A stretch of 64,000 nucleotides of DNA from Pseudoluteimonas sp047602125 (GTDB lineage Bacteria > Pseudomonadota > Gammaproteobacteria > Xanthomonadales > Xanthomonadaceae): positions 1 through 64,000 of the forward strand of contig JASGIB010000001.1 of the NCBI GenBank assembly GCA_047602125.1. Reading direction: 5' to 3'. Positions 1 through 8,117 of this stretch are shown here, piece after piece. The notes under the pieces were generated by a model. That model had not been told where the DNA came from. It ran no database searches and saw nothing but the letters and a program-made list of their open reading frames with translations. The translations under genes and the position numbers were made by a program. The stretch's first letter is position 1; every line of letters starts with the position of its first letter.

Positions 1-792
1 CCGATCCCGGAGATCCAGTACCTCGCGTACTTCCACAACGCCTGCGACCAGATCCGCGGCGAGGCGGCGAGCCTGCAGTTCTTCAGCAACAACCAGTACG
101 CCAACCCGATGGTGGTGCGCATCGCCGGGCTCGGCTACCAGCGCGGCTTCGGCGGGCATTTCCACAACGACAATTCGATCACCGCGCTGCGCGACATTCC
201 CGGCCTCGTGGTCGGTTGCCCTTCGCGCGGCGACGACGCGGCGACGATGCTGCGCACGCTCACCGCGCTGTCCAGGGTCGACGGTCGCGTCAGCGTGTTC
301 CTCGAGCCGATCGCGCTGTACATGACCAAGGATCTGCATGAAGCCGGCGATGGCCAGTGGCTCACCACCTATCCGGCACCGGGCGAGACGATGACGCTGG
401 GCGAGGGTCGCGTCTATGGCGAAGGCAACGACGATCTCGTCATCTTCAGCTATGGCAACGGCATGCCGATGAGCCTGCGCGCCGCGCGCGAAATCGAAAA
501 ACGCCACGGTTGGAAGGTGCGCGTGGTCGACCTGCGCTGGCTGGTGCCGTTGAACGAGCAGTACATCGTCGAACAGGCGAAGTCGGCGAAGCGCATCCTC
601 ATCGTCGACGAAGGCCGCCACAGCGCCGGCGTCGGCGAGGGCCTGATCACCGCGATCGCGGAAGGCGGCTACGGCGCGCGTCCGTTCCGGCGCGTGGTCG
701 GCGCGGACACCTACACGCCGCTCGCGGGCGCTGCGTTCCTGGTGATCCCCAAGGACGAGGACATCGTCGCCGCGGCGGCTGAGCTCTTGTAG
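1..792 (+). CDS. TPP-dependent 2-oxoacid dehydrogenase/transketolase-like protein, C-terminal part
   Basis: The frame is open from base 1, so the start lies upstream; 263 C-terminal residues are visible. They hold the end of a transketolase pyrimidine-binding domain (GFGGHFHNDNS, then GLVVGCPSRGDDAATML) followed by a transketolase C-terminal domain (VIFSYGNGMP, then ILIVDEGRHSAGVGEGL). This is the arrangement of E1-beta subunits of branched-chain or pyruvate dehydrogenases, which make acyl groups from 2-oxoacids with thiamine diphosphate. Whether the complete protein is a separate beta subunit or a fused alpha-beta E1 cannot be seen, and the substrate is unknown. The TAG stop is formed by the GTAG end of a REP-like hairpin. 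The gene converges on fdhD. Confidence 0.8.
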   Translation, partial: PIPEIQYLAYFHNACDQIRGEAASLQFFSNNQYANPMVVRIAGLGYQRGFGGHFHNDNSITALRDIPGLVVGCPSRGDDAATMLRTLTALSRVDGRVSVFLEPIALYMTKDLHEAGDGQWLTTYPAPGETMTLGEGRVYGEGNDDLVIFSYGNGMPMSLRAAREIEKRHGWKVRVVDLRWLVPLNEQYIVEQAKSAKRILIVDEGRHSAGVGEGLITAIAEGGYGARPFRRVVGADTYTPLAGAAFLVIPKDEDIVAAAAELL

Positions 793-855
793 GAGCGCGC
801 TTGAGCGCGACTCTTTCTGCAAGGCGCGCCGGTCGCGCTCAAGCGCGCTCCTACA
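788..855. repeat. SMAG/REP-like inverted repeat pair carrying two stop codons
   Basis: Two perfectly inverted 24-base arms lie at 788-811 and 832-855, separated by 20 bases. Each arm begins TGTAGGAGCG and ends GCGCGAC, and can also form its own small hairpin. The TAG of the left arm (790-792) is the stop codon of the upstream dehydrogenase gene; the TAG of the right arm read on the minus strand (853-851) is the stop codon of fdhD. Short GTAG-headed hairpins of this kind are known in Stenotrophomonas as SMAG elements and belong to the REP class. The palindrome could act as a two-way transcription terminator or mRNA 3' stabiliser. Confidence 0.85.
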
Positions 856-1678
856 GCGGAAACGTGGACGTCAGCCGTTCGGCGTGCGCATACACGCCGC
901 AATGGCCGTCGCGGGCGAAACCGACCAGACACAGGTTCGCAGATTCCGCCAACGCGATCGCCAGCGAGGTCGGCGCGGAAATCGCGGCGAGCAGCGGGAT
1001 GCCCGCCTGCGCCGCCTTCATCGCCAGTTCGTAGCTGGCGCGGCTGGTGACGACGGCGAATCCGCCGGCCGGATTGATGCCGCCGGACGCCATTGCGCCG
1101 ATCAGCTTGTCCAGCGCGTTGTGCCGGCCCACGTCCTCACGGACGAGCAGTAGGTCGCCGTTCGCATCCGCGAAGCCGGCGGCATGGGTCGCGCCGGTCG
1201 CGGCGTTCAGCGGCTGGCGTTCGTGCAGTTGCGCCAGCGCTCGATGCAGGGCGCGTTCGTCGAAGCGCGCCTCGCCGGCGACGATGGGCGGCGCGCGCAA
1301 CACGGATTCCACCGAAGCGCTTCCGCAAACGCCGCAGCCGCCATAGCCGGGCAGGTTGCGGCGACGTTCGTCCAGCGCTTCCGCGCGTTGCGGTGGAATC
1401 GCCATGCGGATCGCGATGCCGTCGACCGATTCCACGATGCCATCGACCTGCAGTTCGCCCGGCGATCCGACGATGGCTTCGCTCAGCGAGAACCCGAGCG
1501 CGAGGTCGGCGAGGTCGGCGAGGTCGCAGGGCGTGGCCATCAGCACCGCGAACGGCGCGTCGTTGTAGTGCAAGGCGACCGGCATTTCGCTGGCGACGAC
1601 GTCGCGGCGTTCGCGCGATCCATCCGGCGAACGCTGCTGCACCGTGCGTTCGACCGCGCCCGGCGTGGCGGGTTTCAT
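851..1678 (-). CDS. fdhD: FdhD, formate dehydrogenase sulfurtransferase
   Basis: A 275-residue cytoplasmic protein of normal length for FdhD, which carries sulfur from IscS to the molybdenum cofactor of formate dehydrogenases. The persulfide-carrying CGVC motif sits at residues 115-118 inside GYGGCGVCGS, and the family signature REDVGRHNALDK follows near residue 185. The start codon overlaps the stop of ygfZ by four bases (ATGA), so the two are translationally coupled. No formate dehydrogenase gene is in this window; its target must be elsewhere. The stop codon comes from the REP-like hairpin downstream. Confidence 0.93.
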   Translation of the reverse strand: MKPATPGAVERTVQQRSPDGSRERRDVVASEMPVALHYNDAPFAVLMATPCDLADLADLALGFSLSEAIVGSPGELQVDGIVESVDGIAIRMAIPPQRAEALDERRRNLPGYGGCGVCGSASVESVLRAPPIVAGEARFDERALHRALAQLHERQPLNAATGATHAAGFADANGDLLLVREDVGRHNALDKLIGAMASGGINPAGGFAVVTSRASYELAMKAAQAGIPLLAAISAPTSLAIALAESANLCLVGFARDGHCGVYAHAERLTSTFPL

Positions 1679-2538
1679 CGCGCGAGGCCGTCGCGCAGGC
1701 CGATGTCATTGAGGCCGAGTCCGGCGGAGGTCAGCGCGCCGAAACCGCGATCCAGCGGCAATACGGCCAGCGCGAAACACGGATCGGCTGGCGATGCCGA
1801 GACGATCTTGCCGATGGCCGCGCCGTCGAGTTCGACATCCGCGCCGACCGGGATCGGCGCTGCTGCGCACAGCGCCACCAATCCGCGCTTGGCCTGGCCG
1901 AGGAAATGCGTGCGCGCGACGATTTCCTGCCCGGGATAGCAGCCCTTCTTCACGCTGAAGGCACGCAGGCGCTCAAGCGAGAGTTGTTGTGGCGTCCAGT
2001 GTTCGCGTTGCGATTCGGGCAGGCGTGGCAGGCCGTGGGCGAGGTCGAAGGCGAACCACTTCGCCGGCGATTCCGGATCGTCGTCGGCCGACTGCGAGTC
2101 GATGCGCAGCGTGCGCGGGCCTCCATCGCCGCCGAAATCGAGTTCGATGGCGTCGCCGATGCGGGCGAACGCCGCGTCTTTCGCCCGCACGGCTTCGGCG
2201 AATGCGCCGCTTGCGTGCAGGTCGTCGCGCGCTTCCAATGCGACCTTGCTGCGGAACACGTAGCGTTGCAGCAGCGAAGCGAGTTCGCCGGCATCGAAAT
2301 CCGGCAACAGCAGCCACAGGGTTTCCTCGTCGAGCTTCAACAGCGCGAACAGCGCGACCACGCGGCCCTTGGGCGCCAGCCAGCCGCTCCAGTGCCAATG
2401 CCCGGCCGTGAGCGCGGCCACGTCGCTCATGAATTGCGCCTGCGCGAACTTCACCGCGTCGCGACCGGTGATGGCCAGGACATCGTGGGCGGGCAGGGCG
2501 AATTCGCCGATCGTCGCGGGCTGCAGGTTGTCCGGCAT
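1675..2538 (-). CDS. ygfZ: Folate-binding protein YgfZ (Fe-S cluster maintenance)
   Basis: A 287-residue GcvT-like protein with the YgfZ signature KGCYPGQE at residues 198-205, whose cysteine is needed for function. YgfZ (IBA57-related) binds tetrahydrofolate and helps assemble or repair Fe-S clusters in a subset of enzymes, including respiratory ones. The start at 2538 (MPDNLQPATI) aligns better with the family than the in-frame upstream ATG at 2607. The gene is divergent from the SDH assembly gene and operon beside it, and translationally coupled to fdhD downstream, so maturation factors for Fe-S and molybdenum enzymes are clustered here. Confidence 0.93.
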   Translation of the reverse strand: MPDNLQPATIGEFALPAHDVLAITGRDAVKFAQAQFMSDVAALTAGHWHWSGWLAPKGRVVALFALLKLDEETLWLLLPDFDAGELASLLQRYVFRSKVALEARDDLHASGAFAEAVRAKDAAFARIGDAIELDFGGDGGPRTLRIDSQSADDDPESPAKWFAFDLAHGLPRLPESQREHWTPQQLSLERLRAFSVKKGCYPGQEIVARTHFLGQAKRGLVALCAAAPIPVGADVELDGAAIGKIVSASPADPCFALAVLPLDRGFGALTSAGLGLNDIGLRDGLAR

Positions 2539-2557
2539 TGGCGGCAGGACGTAAACT
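2528..2557 (+). promoter_or_regulatory. Candidate sigma70 promoter for the sdh cluster
   Basis: TTGTCC at 2528-2533 and TAAACT at 2552-2557 with an 18-base spacer resemble -35 and -10 boxes reading into the SDHAF4-like gene and sdhCDAB. Transcription would begin near 2564, which would exclude the ATG at 2561 and favour the in-frame ATG at 2579. The boxes overlap the 5' end of ygfZ on the other strand. Pattern-based only. Confidence 0.35.
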
Positions 2558-2560
2558 TGA

Positions 2561-2731
2561 ATGGCTGTGAAGACCCCGATGATAGGCCAAGACCCCAAGC
2601 CGGCCACGCCCGAGGAACCGCGCGATCCCGCGCCGGAAGCGCCACGGGCACCGGAAATCGGCGGGCGCGGCGGGCTCGATCCCGTCCGCTACGGCGATTG
2701 GGAAAAGAACGGCCGCTGCATCGACTTCTGA
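2561..2731 (+). CDS. DUF1674 / SDHAF4-like succinate dehydrogenase assembly protein
   Basis: A short 56-codon gene. After a proline- and acid-rich N-terminus the C-terminal end reads RYGDWEKNGRCIDF preceded by GGRGGLDP, the hallmark of the DUF1674 family, the bacterial homologues of the eukaryotic factor SDHAF4. That factor binds flavinylated SdhA and promotes its joining to SdhB. Its place 47 bases upstream of sdhC supports the same role. ATG codons at 2561 and 2579 are both possible starts; a promoter-like sequence just upstream favours 2579, giving 50 residues. Confidence 0.85.
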   Translation: MAVKTPMIGQDPKPATPEEPRDPAPEAPRAPEIGGRGGLDPVRYGDWEKNGRCIDF

Positions 2732-2778
2732 GCCATCGCCACGCGGCGCGAGCCGCCCAGCCGGAGAATGCACCGCCC

Positions 2779-3189
2779 ATGTCCGCTCCCGACACACGCG
2801 TGCGCGAACGTCCGTTGTCGCCGCACCTGCAGGTTTATCGCTGGCAGGTGCAGATGGTTACCTCGATCCTGCACCGCGCGACCGGCATCGCCCTCGCCGT
2901 CGGCATGATCGGCCTCGTGTGGGGGCTGCTGACGCTGGCCGGCGGACCGGAACGCTGGGCCGCCTTCACCGCCTGCGCGGGATCGCCGTTCGGCAGGATC
3001 GTGCTGCTCGGCTTCAGTTGGGCGCTGGCCTACCACTTCATCAACGGCATCCGCCACCTCGTGCAGGACGCCGGCCACGGTTATCCCATCCCCGAATTCG
3101 TGCGTAGCAGCTGGTTGTCGATCATCGGCAGCTTCGTGCTGGTGGCGATCGTGTGGGGCATCGTGCTGGCGCACTGGGGGCACGCATGA
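2779..3189 (+). CDS. sdhC: Succinate dehydrogenase cytochrome b556 subunit
   Basis: A 136-residue membrane anchor of complex II. It has the SdhC start SPHLQVYRW, the quinone-site region HRATGIALA around residues 32-40, and the haem-ligand region HFINGIRHLVQD near residues 86-97. Three membrane helices are expected at about 32-54, 72-91 and 111-132. It is the first gene of sdhCDAB; its stop overlaps the start of sdhD by four bases. With SdhD it anchors SdhAB to the inner membrane, holds haem b and reduces ubiquinone. Confidence 0.95.
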   Translation: MSAPDTRVRERPLSPHLQVYRWQVQMVTSILHRATGIALAVGMIGLVWGLLTLAGGPERWAAFTACAGSPFGRIVLLGFSWALAYHFINGIRHLVQDAGHGYPIPEFVRSSWLSIIGSFVLVAIVWGIVLAHWGHA

Positions 3190-3581
3190 ACGCCGGCAGG
3201 AACGAATTCCGCACGCCGCTGAAACAGGCGCGCGGCCTTGGGTCCGCGAAGGACGGTACCGGCCATTTCCTCTGGCAGCGCGTGACCGCGCTCGCCGTGG
3301 TGCTGGCCGGCGCGTGGCTGCTCGGCCTGCTGCTGTCGCTGGCCAGCGCCGATTACGCGCATGCCCGGATGATGGTCGCCGACCCGCTCAACGCGACGGT
3401 GCTGGTCGCGTTCCTCATTGCCGCGTGCTGGCACGCCAAGCTCGGGTTGCAGGTGGTGATCGAGGACTACGTGCACACGCCCCTGTTCGCGGGTATGGCC
3501 CACCTCGCCAACATTTTCTTCTGCGCGCTGGCGGCCATCGCCGGCGTCCTCGCGGTCGTCCGCGTCGCGCTGGGAGCCTGA
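3186..3581 (+). CDS. sdhD: Succinate dehydrogenase hydrophobic membrane anchor subunit
   Basis: A 131-residue protein with three predicted membrane helices (about 30-52, 70-90 and 103-128). The second helix carries the expected haem-proximal histidine in CWHAKLGLQ near residue 83, followed by the EDYVH segment typical of SdhD. It overlaps sdhC by four bases, and sdhA begins seven bases after its stop, so it is firmly in the sdh operon. With SdhC it forms the haem- and quinone-binding membrane domain of complex II. Confidence 0.93.
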   Translation: MNAGRNEFRTPLKQARGLGSAKDGTGHFLWQRVTALAVVLAGAWLLGLLLSLASADYAHARMMVADPLNATVLVAFLIAACWHAKLGLQVVIEDYVHTPLFAGMAHLANIFFCALAAIAGVLAVVRVALGA

Positions 3582-3588
3582 TCCGAAC

Positions 3589-5376
3589 ATGACTGCGTAC
3601 AAGATCACAGAACACAAGTACGACATGGTCGTGGTCGGCGCCGGCGGCGCCGGCCTGCGCGCGACCTTCGGCCTCGCCCAGAAGGGCCTGAAGACCGCGT
3701 GCATCACCAAGGTGTTCCCGACCCGTTCGCACACCGTGGCGGCGCAGGGCGGCATTTCCGCCGCGCTCGGCAACATGGGCCCGGACGACTGGCGCTTCCA
3801 CTTCTACGACACCATCAAGGGTTCGGACTGGCTGGGCGACCAGGACGCGATCGAATACATGTGCCGCGAGGCCATTCCCGCGATCATCGAGCTTGAGCAC
3901 CAGGGCGTGCCGTTCTCGCGTACCGAGGAAGGCAAGATCTACCAGCGCCCGTTCGGCGGGATGACCATCGACTACGGCAAGGGCACCGCGCAGCGCACCT
4001 GCGCCGCCGCCGACCGCACCGGCCACGCGATCCTGCACACGCTGTACCAGCAGTCGCTGGCGCACGAAGCCGAATTCTTCATCGAGTACTTCGCGCTTGA
4101 CCTGATCATGGACGAGCACGGCGCCTGCCGCGGCGTGCTCGCGCTGGACATGGCCGAGGGCACGCTGCACCTGTTCCGCGCGCATGGCACGGTGCTCGCC
4201 ACCGGCGGCTACGGCCGCGCCTATTTCAGCTGCACATCGGCGCATACCTGCACCGGCGACGGCGGCGGCATGGCACTGCGCGCGGGCCTCGGCCTGCAGG
4301 ACATGGAATTCGTGCAGTTCCACCCGACCGGCATCTACGGCGCCGGCTGCCTGATCACCGAGGGCGTGCGCGGCGAAGGCGGCATCCTGCGCAATTCGAA
4401 CGGCGAGCGATTCATGGAGCGCTATGCGCCGAACGCCAAGGACCTGGCGTCGCGCGACGTGGTGTCGCGCTCGATGACCATCGAGATCCGCGAAGGCCGC
4501 GGCGTCGGCGAGCACAAGGACCACATCAACCTCGACCTCACCCACCTCGACCCGAAGGACATCCACGAGAAGTTGCCGGGCATCGCCGAGAGCGCGCGGA
4601 TCTTCGCCGGCGTCGACGTGACCAAGCAGCCGATCCCGGTGATCCCGACCGTGCACTACAACATGGGCGGCATCCCGACCAACTACCACGGCGAAGTGGT
4701 GCAGCTGCGCAACGGCGATCCCGACGCGGTCGTGCCCGGCCTGTACGCCATCGGCGAGGCCGCCTGCGTCTCGGTGCACGGCGCCAACCGCCTTGGTTCC
4801 AATTCGCTGCTCGACCTGGTGGTGTTCGGCCGCGCGGTGGCGAACCGCGCCGCGGACACGTTCCAGTCGAACCAGGCGCACGGCAGGCTGGCCGACGACG
4901 CCTGCGACAAGGCGCTGGCGCGCCTCGACCGCCTGCGCAACGCCAACGGCAGCCAGTCGACCGCGCAGATCCGCGATCGCATGCAGCGCACGATGCAGGC
5001 CGACGCCGCGGTGTTCCGCACCGGCGAAACGCTGGCCGAGGGCGTCGGCAAGATCCGCGACATCCACGCTTCGTTCGCCGACGTGCGCGTCAGCGATCGT
5101 TCGCTGGTGTGGAATTCGGACCTGGTCGAGACCTTCGAACTCGACAACCTGCTCGGGCAGGCGCTGGCGACGATCGTCAGCGCCGAGAACCGCACCGAAT
5201 CGCGCGGCGCGCATGCGCGCGAGGATTTCCCCGAGCGCGACGATGCGAACTGGCAGAAGCACAGCCTGTGCACGGTCGGCGACGATGGCGCGACCCGCAT
5301 CGATTACCGCCCGGTGCACATGTACACGCTCGACGACGAAGTCGAAGTCGTTCCGCCGAAGGCGAGGGTCTACTGA
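3589..5376 (+). CDS. sdhA: Succinate dehydrogenase flavoprotein subunit
   Basis: A 595-residue catalytic subunit of complex II that oxidises succinate to fumarate in the TCA cycle. The dinucleotide fold GAGGAG is at residues 17-22, the FAD-linked histidine is in RSHTVAAQGG (about residue 48), the active-site region reads EFVQFHPTGIYGAG, and HGANRLGSNSLLDL binds FAD. Covalent flavin attachment is helped by SdhE, encoded downstream. Full length, with no unusual features. The long open frame opposite it is a GC-bias shadow. Confidence 0.97.
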   Translation: MTAYKITEHKYDMVVVGAGGAGLRATFGLAQKGLKTACITKVFPTRSHTVAAQGGISAALGNMGPDDWRFHFYDTIKGSDWLGDQDAIEYMCREAIPAIIELEHQGVPFSRTEEGKIYQRPFGGMTIDYGKGTAQRTCAAADRTGHAILHTLYQQSLAHEAEFFIEYFALDLIMDEHGACRGVLALDMAEGTLHLFRAHGTVLATGGYGRAYFSCTSAHTCTGDGGGMALRAGLGLQDMEFVQFHPTGIYGAGCLITEGVRGEGGILRNSNGERFMERYAPNAKDLASRDVVSRSMTIEIREGRGVGEHKDHINLDLTHLDPKDIHEKLPGIAESARIFAGVDVTKQPIPVIPTVHYNMGGIPTNYHGEVVQLRNGDPDAVVPGLYAIGEAACVSVHGANRLGSNSLLDLVVFGRAVANRAADTFQSNQAHGRLADDACDKALARLDRLRNANGSQSTAQIRDRMQRTMQADAAVFRTGETLAEGVGKIRDIHASFADVRVSDRSLVWNSDLVETFELDNLLGQALATIVSAENRTESRGAHAREDFPERDDANWQKHSLCTVGDDGATRIDYRPVHMYTLDDEVEVVPPKARVY

Positions 5377-5377
5377 G

Positions 5378-6157
5378 ATGGCCGAATTCACCCTCCCGAA
5401 GAACTCGAAGGTCCAGCCCGGCCGCAAGTTCCCGGCCACGGGCGCGAAGCGCACGCGCACGTTCAAGGTCTATCGCTGGAACCCGGACGACGGCAAGAAC
5501 CCGAGCACCGATACCTACGAAGTCGACCTCGACAAGTGCGGGCCGATGGTCCTGGACGCGCTGATCAAGATCAAGAACGAGATCGATCCGACGCTGACGT
5601 TCCGCCGTTCCTGCCGCGAGGGCATCTGCGGTTCCTGCGCGATGAACATCGACGGCACCAACACGCTGGCCTGCACCAAGGCCATCGACGACTGTCGCGG
5701 CGGCGAGGTTCCGATCTATCCGCTGCCGCACATGCCGGTGGTCAAGGACCTCGTCCCTGACCTGACCCATTTCTACGCGCAGTACGCCTCGATCAAGCCG
5801 TGGATCCGCACGCAGTCGCCGGCGCCGACGCGCGAGCGGCTGCAGTCCAAGGACGACCGCGAGAAGCTCGACGGCCTGTACGAATGCATCCTGTGCGCGT
5901 GCTGCTCGACCAGTTGCCCGAGCTACTGGTGGAACGGCGAGCGCTACCTCGGCCCGGCGATCCTGTTGCAGGCCTACCGCTGGATCGTCGACAGCCGCGA
6001 CGAGGACACCGGCGCGCGCCTGGACGATCTCGAGGATCCGTTCAAGCTGTACCGCTGCCACACCATCATGAACTGCGCGCGGACCTGCCCGAAGGGACTG
6101 AATCCCGCGAAGGCGATCGCCGAGATCAAGAAGCTGATGCTGGCGCGGCGGGTCTGA
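5378..6157 (+). CDS. sdhB: Succinate dehydrogenase iron-sulfur subunit
   Basis: A 259-residue electron-transfer subunit of complex II, starting one base after the sdhA stop. It carries the three cluster-binding sets: CREGICGSC for [2Fe-2S], CILCACCSTSCP for [4Fe-4S], and CHTIMNC with CPKG for [3Fe-4S]. It passes electrons from FAD in SdhA to quinone in SdhCD. The N-terminus (KVYRWNP) and length fit the proteobacterial family. Confidence 0.97.
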   Translation: MAEFTLPKNSKVQPGRKFPATGAKRTRTFKVYRWNPDDGKNPSTDTYEVDLDKCGPMVLDALIKIKNEIDPTLTFRRSCREGICGSCAMNIDGTNTLACTKAIDDCRGGEVPIYPLPHMPVVKDLVPDLTHFYAQYASIKPWIRTQSPAPTRERLQSKDDREKLDGLYECILCACCSTSCPSYWWNGERYLGPAILLQAYRWIVDSRDEDTGARLDDLEDPFKLYRCHTIMNCARTCPKGLNPAKAIAEIKKLMLARRV

Positions 6158-6203
6158 GCGTGCATTCCGCGTGGCCGTCGCTCGCGGTCGGCTTGCTGCG
6201 CCA

Positions 6204-6452
6204 GTGAGCGAAGACGCGGAACTGCGGAAGCTGCGCTGGCGCTGCCGCCGCGGGATGAAGGAACTCGACCAGTTGCTGGAACGCTGGCTCGATCGCGAAC
6301 ACGCGGCGTCGTCCGAACGCGAGCGCGGCGTTTTCCTAGCGCTCCTCGACAGCGAAGACGACAAGCTGTGGCGATGGTTCCTGGGTTACGAGGCCCCGCC
6401 CGATGCCGAACTCGCCGCACTCGTCCAGCGCATCCGCGACCTTCCGGTCTGA
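6204..6452 (+). CDS. sdhE: FAD assembly factor SdhE (YgfY family)
   Basis: An 82-residue protein with the RGxxELD motif (RRGMKELD at residues 15-22) that SdhE uses to promote covalent FAD attachment to SdhA. The GTG at 6204 is chosen because it gives the usual short N-terminus before the motif; another GTG at 6171 would add 11 residues. It lies 46 bases after sdhB, and its 3' end overlaps the next gene by 50 bases. The position right after the SDH structural genes agrees with its role. Confidence 0.9.
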   Translation: MSEDAELRKLRWRCRRGMKELDQLLERWLDREHAASSERERGVFLALLDSEDDKLWRWFLGYEAPPDAELAALVQRIRDLPV

Positions 6453-6852
6453 CTGGAAGCCGTCCACCGTCCTCCGCGGCGTGCTGATCGCGCTGGGGTT
6501 GCTCGCGGGGCTCTCGCTGCTTGCATCCGACCTGCCACGCGCATGCGCCTGGCCCGCCGCGTTCGTCGCGGCGGGGTGGGGCGCATGGCTGGCGAAGCGC
6601 GAATCGTCCCGCAAGCCGCTCGCCATCTGCTGGCGCGCGGATGGCGCCTTGCTGGTGGAAGGCCAGCGCGTCGAGGCGGCCGGATTGCAATGGCGCGGGC
6701 CGCTAGCCTTCCTCGCCTGGCGCGATGGGAAAGGCCGGCGACACCGGCTCGCGTGGTGGCCGGATACCCTGCCGTCGCCGCAGCGACGTGAACTGCGGCT
6801 GGCCGCGGCCGCCGCGGAAGCTGCGCGGCATCGGGCGCGGATGGCACCATAG
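6403..6852 (+). CDS. YgfX-like membrane protein
   Basis: A 149-residue protein with two close hydrophobic segments (about 25-42 and 48-63), then a small soluble domain with WPDTLPSPQRRELR near the end. Length, topology and position directly after sdhE match YgfX, the partner encoded with SdhE (YgfY) in Escherichia coli and described there as a toxin affecting cytoskeletal proteins. Sequence conservation is weak, so the assignment rests mainly on topology and synteny. The first ATG overlaps sdhE by 50 bases; a later start is possible. Function here is unproven. Confidence 0.6.
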   Translation: MPNSPHSSSASATFRSDWKPSTVLRGVLIALGLLAGLSLLASDLPRACAWPAAFVAAGWGAWLAKRESSRKPLAICWRADGALLVEGQRVEAAGLQWRGPLAFLAWRDGKGRRHRLAWWPDTLPSPQRRELRLAAAAAEAARHRARMAP

Positions 6853-6875
6853 CGGCTTGCTCGCAAGGGTCGCGC

Positions 6876-8117
6876 ATGTTCAAACCCATCCCCGTCGCCA
6901 TCGGCCTGCGCTACCTGCGCGCCAAGCGCCGCAATGGTTTCATTTCCTTCATCTCGCTGGCATCGATCCTCGGCATCGCGCTGGGAGTCGCCGCGCTGAT
7001 CACCACGCTCGCGGTGATGAGCGGTTTCCAGCGCGAGATCCGCGACCGCATGCTGCAGATGGCCGCGCACGCGACCATCAGCGCCGACGGCGCGGCGATG
7101 CAGAACTGGCGGCAGGCCGTGGCCGAGGCATATCGCGACAAGCGCGTGGCCGGCGCCGCGCCCTACGTCGAGGCCGAGGCGCTGATCACCGGTCCGCAGC
7201 GCCAGCCGGCGATCGTGCGCGGCGTGATTCCGGCCGAAGAAGGCAAGGTCTCGGTGCTGGCGCAGAAGATGACCCAGGGCCGGCTCGACCAGCTCACGCC
7301 GGGCAGCTTCAACATCGTGCTCGGCAGCGAACTCGCGCTGTGGCTGGGCGTGGGAGTCGGCGACCACGTCATCGTCACCACCGATTTCCAGGCCACGCCG
7401 ATGGGCGCGGTGCCGCAGCTCAAGCGCTTCACCGTCAGCGGCATCTTCGAAGCCGGCTACCAGGAATACGACAAGGGCCTGGCGGTAGCGAACATGCAGG
7501 ACATGCAGCGCCTGATGCGCATGGGCGACGCCGCCACCGGCGTGCGCCTGCGCCTGCACGACATGGACCAGTCCTTCGCGGTCGCGCGCGACCTCGCGTT
7601 GCGTCTGCGCGGGCCGTACCGCGTCAGCGACTGGCAGCAGGACAACGCCAACATGTTCCGCGCGCTGAAGCTGGAAAAGACGATGATGGCGATCCTGCTG
7701 TCGCTGATCATCGCGATGGGCGCGTTCAACCTGGTGTCCTCGCAGGTGATGCTGGTCACCGACAAGCAGGCCGACATCGCGATCCTGCGCACGCTCGGGC
7801 TCACCCCGGGCGGGGTGATGAAGGTGTTCATGGTGCAGGGTTCGCTGATCGGGGTGATCGGCACCATCGCCGGCGTGGTCGGCGGCATCGCGCTCACCCT
7901 CAATCTCGAGCGCATCCTGCGCGCGATCGAGCACGTGTTCGGCGTGCAGCTGATGCCGGAGGACGTGTACTACATCACCGGCCTGCCGACGCAACTGGAG
8001 GCGAGCGACGTCACCATCATCGCCTGCGTCGCACTGGCCATGGCCTTCCTTGCGACGCTGTATCCGGCCTGGCGTGCCTCGCGCACCGCGCCGGCGGAGG
8101 CGCTGCGCTATGAATGA
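6876..8117 (+). CDS. lolC: Lipoprotein-releasing ABC transporter permease, LolC/LolE family
   Basis: A 413-residue inner-membrane protein. An N-terminal helix (FISLASILGIALGVAAL, about 26-48) is followed by a large periplasmic domain (about 50-260) and three C-terminal helices of the FtsX type, ending with YPAWRASRTAPAEALRYE. With LolD it extracts outer-membrane lipoproteins from the inner membrane and hands them to LolA. Only one permease gene is adjacent to lolD; either it works as a homodimer (LolF-type) or a LolE partner lies elsewhere. It overlaps lolD by eight bases. Confidence 0.9.
   Translation: MFKPIPVAIGLRYLRAKRRNGFISFISLASILGIALGVAALITTLAVMSGFQREIRDRMLQMAAHATISADGAAMQNWRQAVAEAYRDKRVAGAAPYVEAEALITGPQRQPAIVRGVIPAEEGKVSVLAQKMTQGRLDQLTPGSFNIVLGSELALWLGVGVGDHVIVTTDFQATPMGAVPQLKRFTVSGIFEAGYQEYDKGLAVANMQDMQRLMRMGDAATGVRLRLHDMDQSFAVARDLALRLRGPYRVSDWQQDNANMFRALKLEKTMMAILLSLIIAMGAFNLVSSQVMLVTDKQADIAILRTLGLTPGGVMKVFMVQGSLIGVIGTIAGVVGGIALTLNLERILRAIEHVFGVQLMPEDVYYITGLPTQLEASDVTIIACVALAMAFLATLYPAWRASRTAPAEALRYE

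Noticed and set aside
1093..2778. A long plus-strand open frame leading into sdhC
   Set aside because: It runs antisense to fdhD and ygfZ with Arg-rich nonsense sequence; only the part from 2779 (sdhC) is real.
3415..5466. A 683-codon minus-strand open frame across sdhA
   Set aside because: A shadow of sdhA caused by codon bias; no recognisable domain and sdhA is certain.
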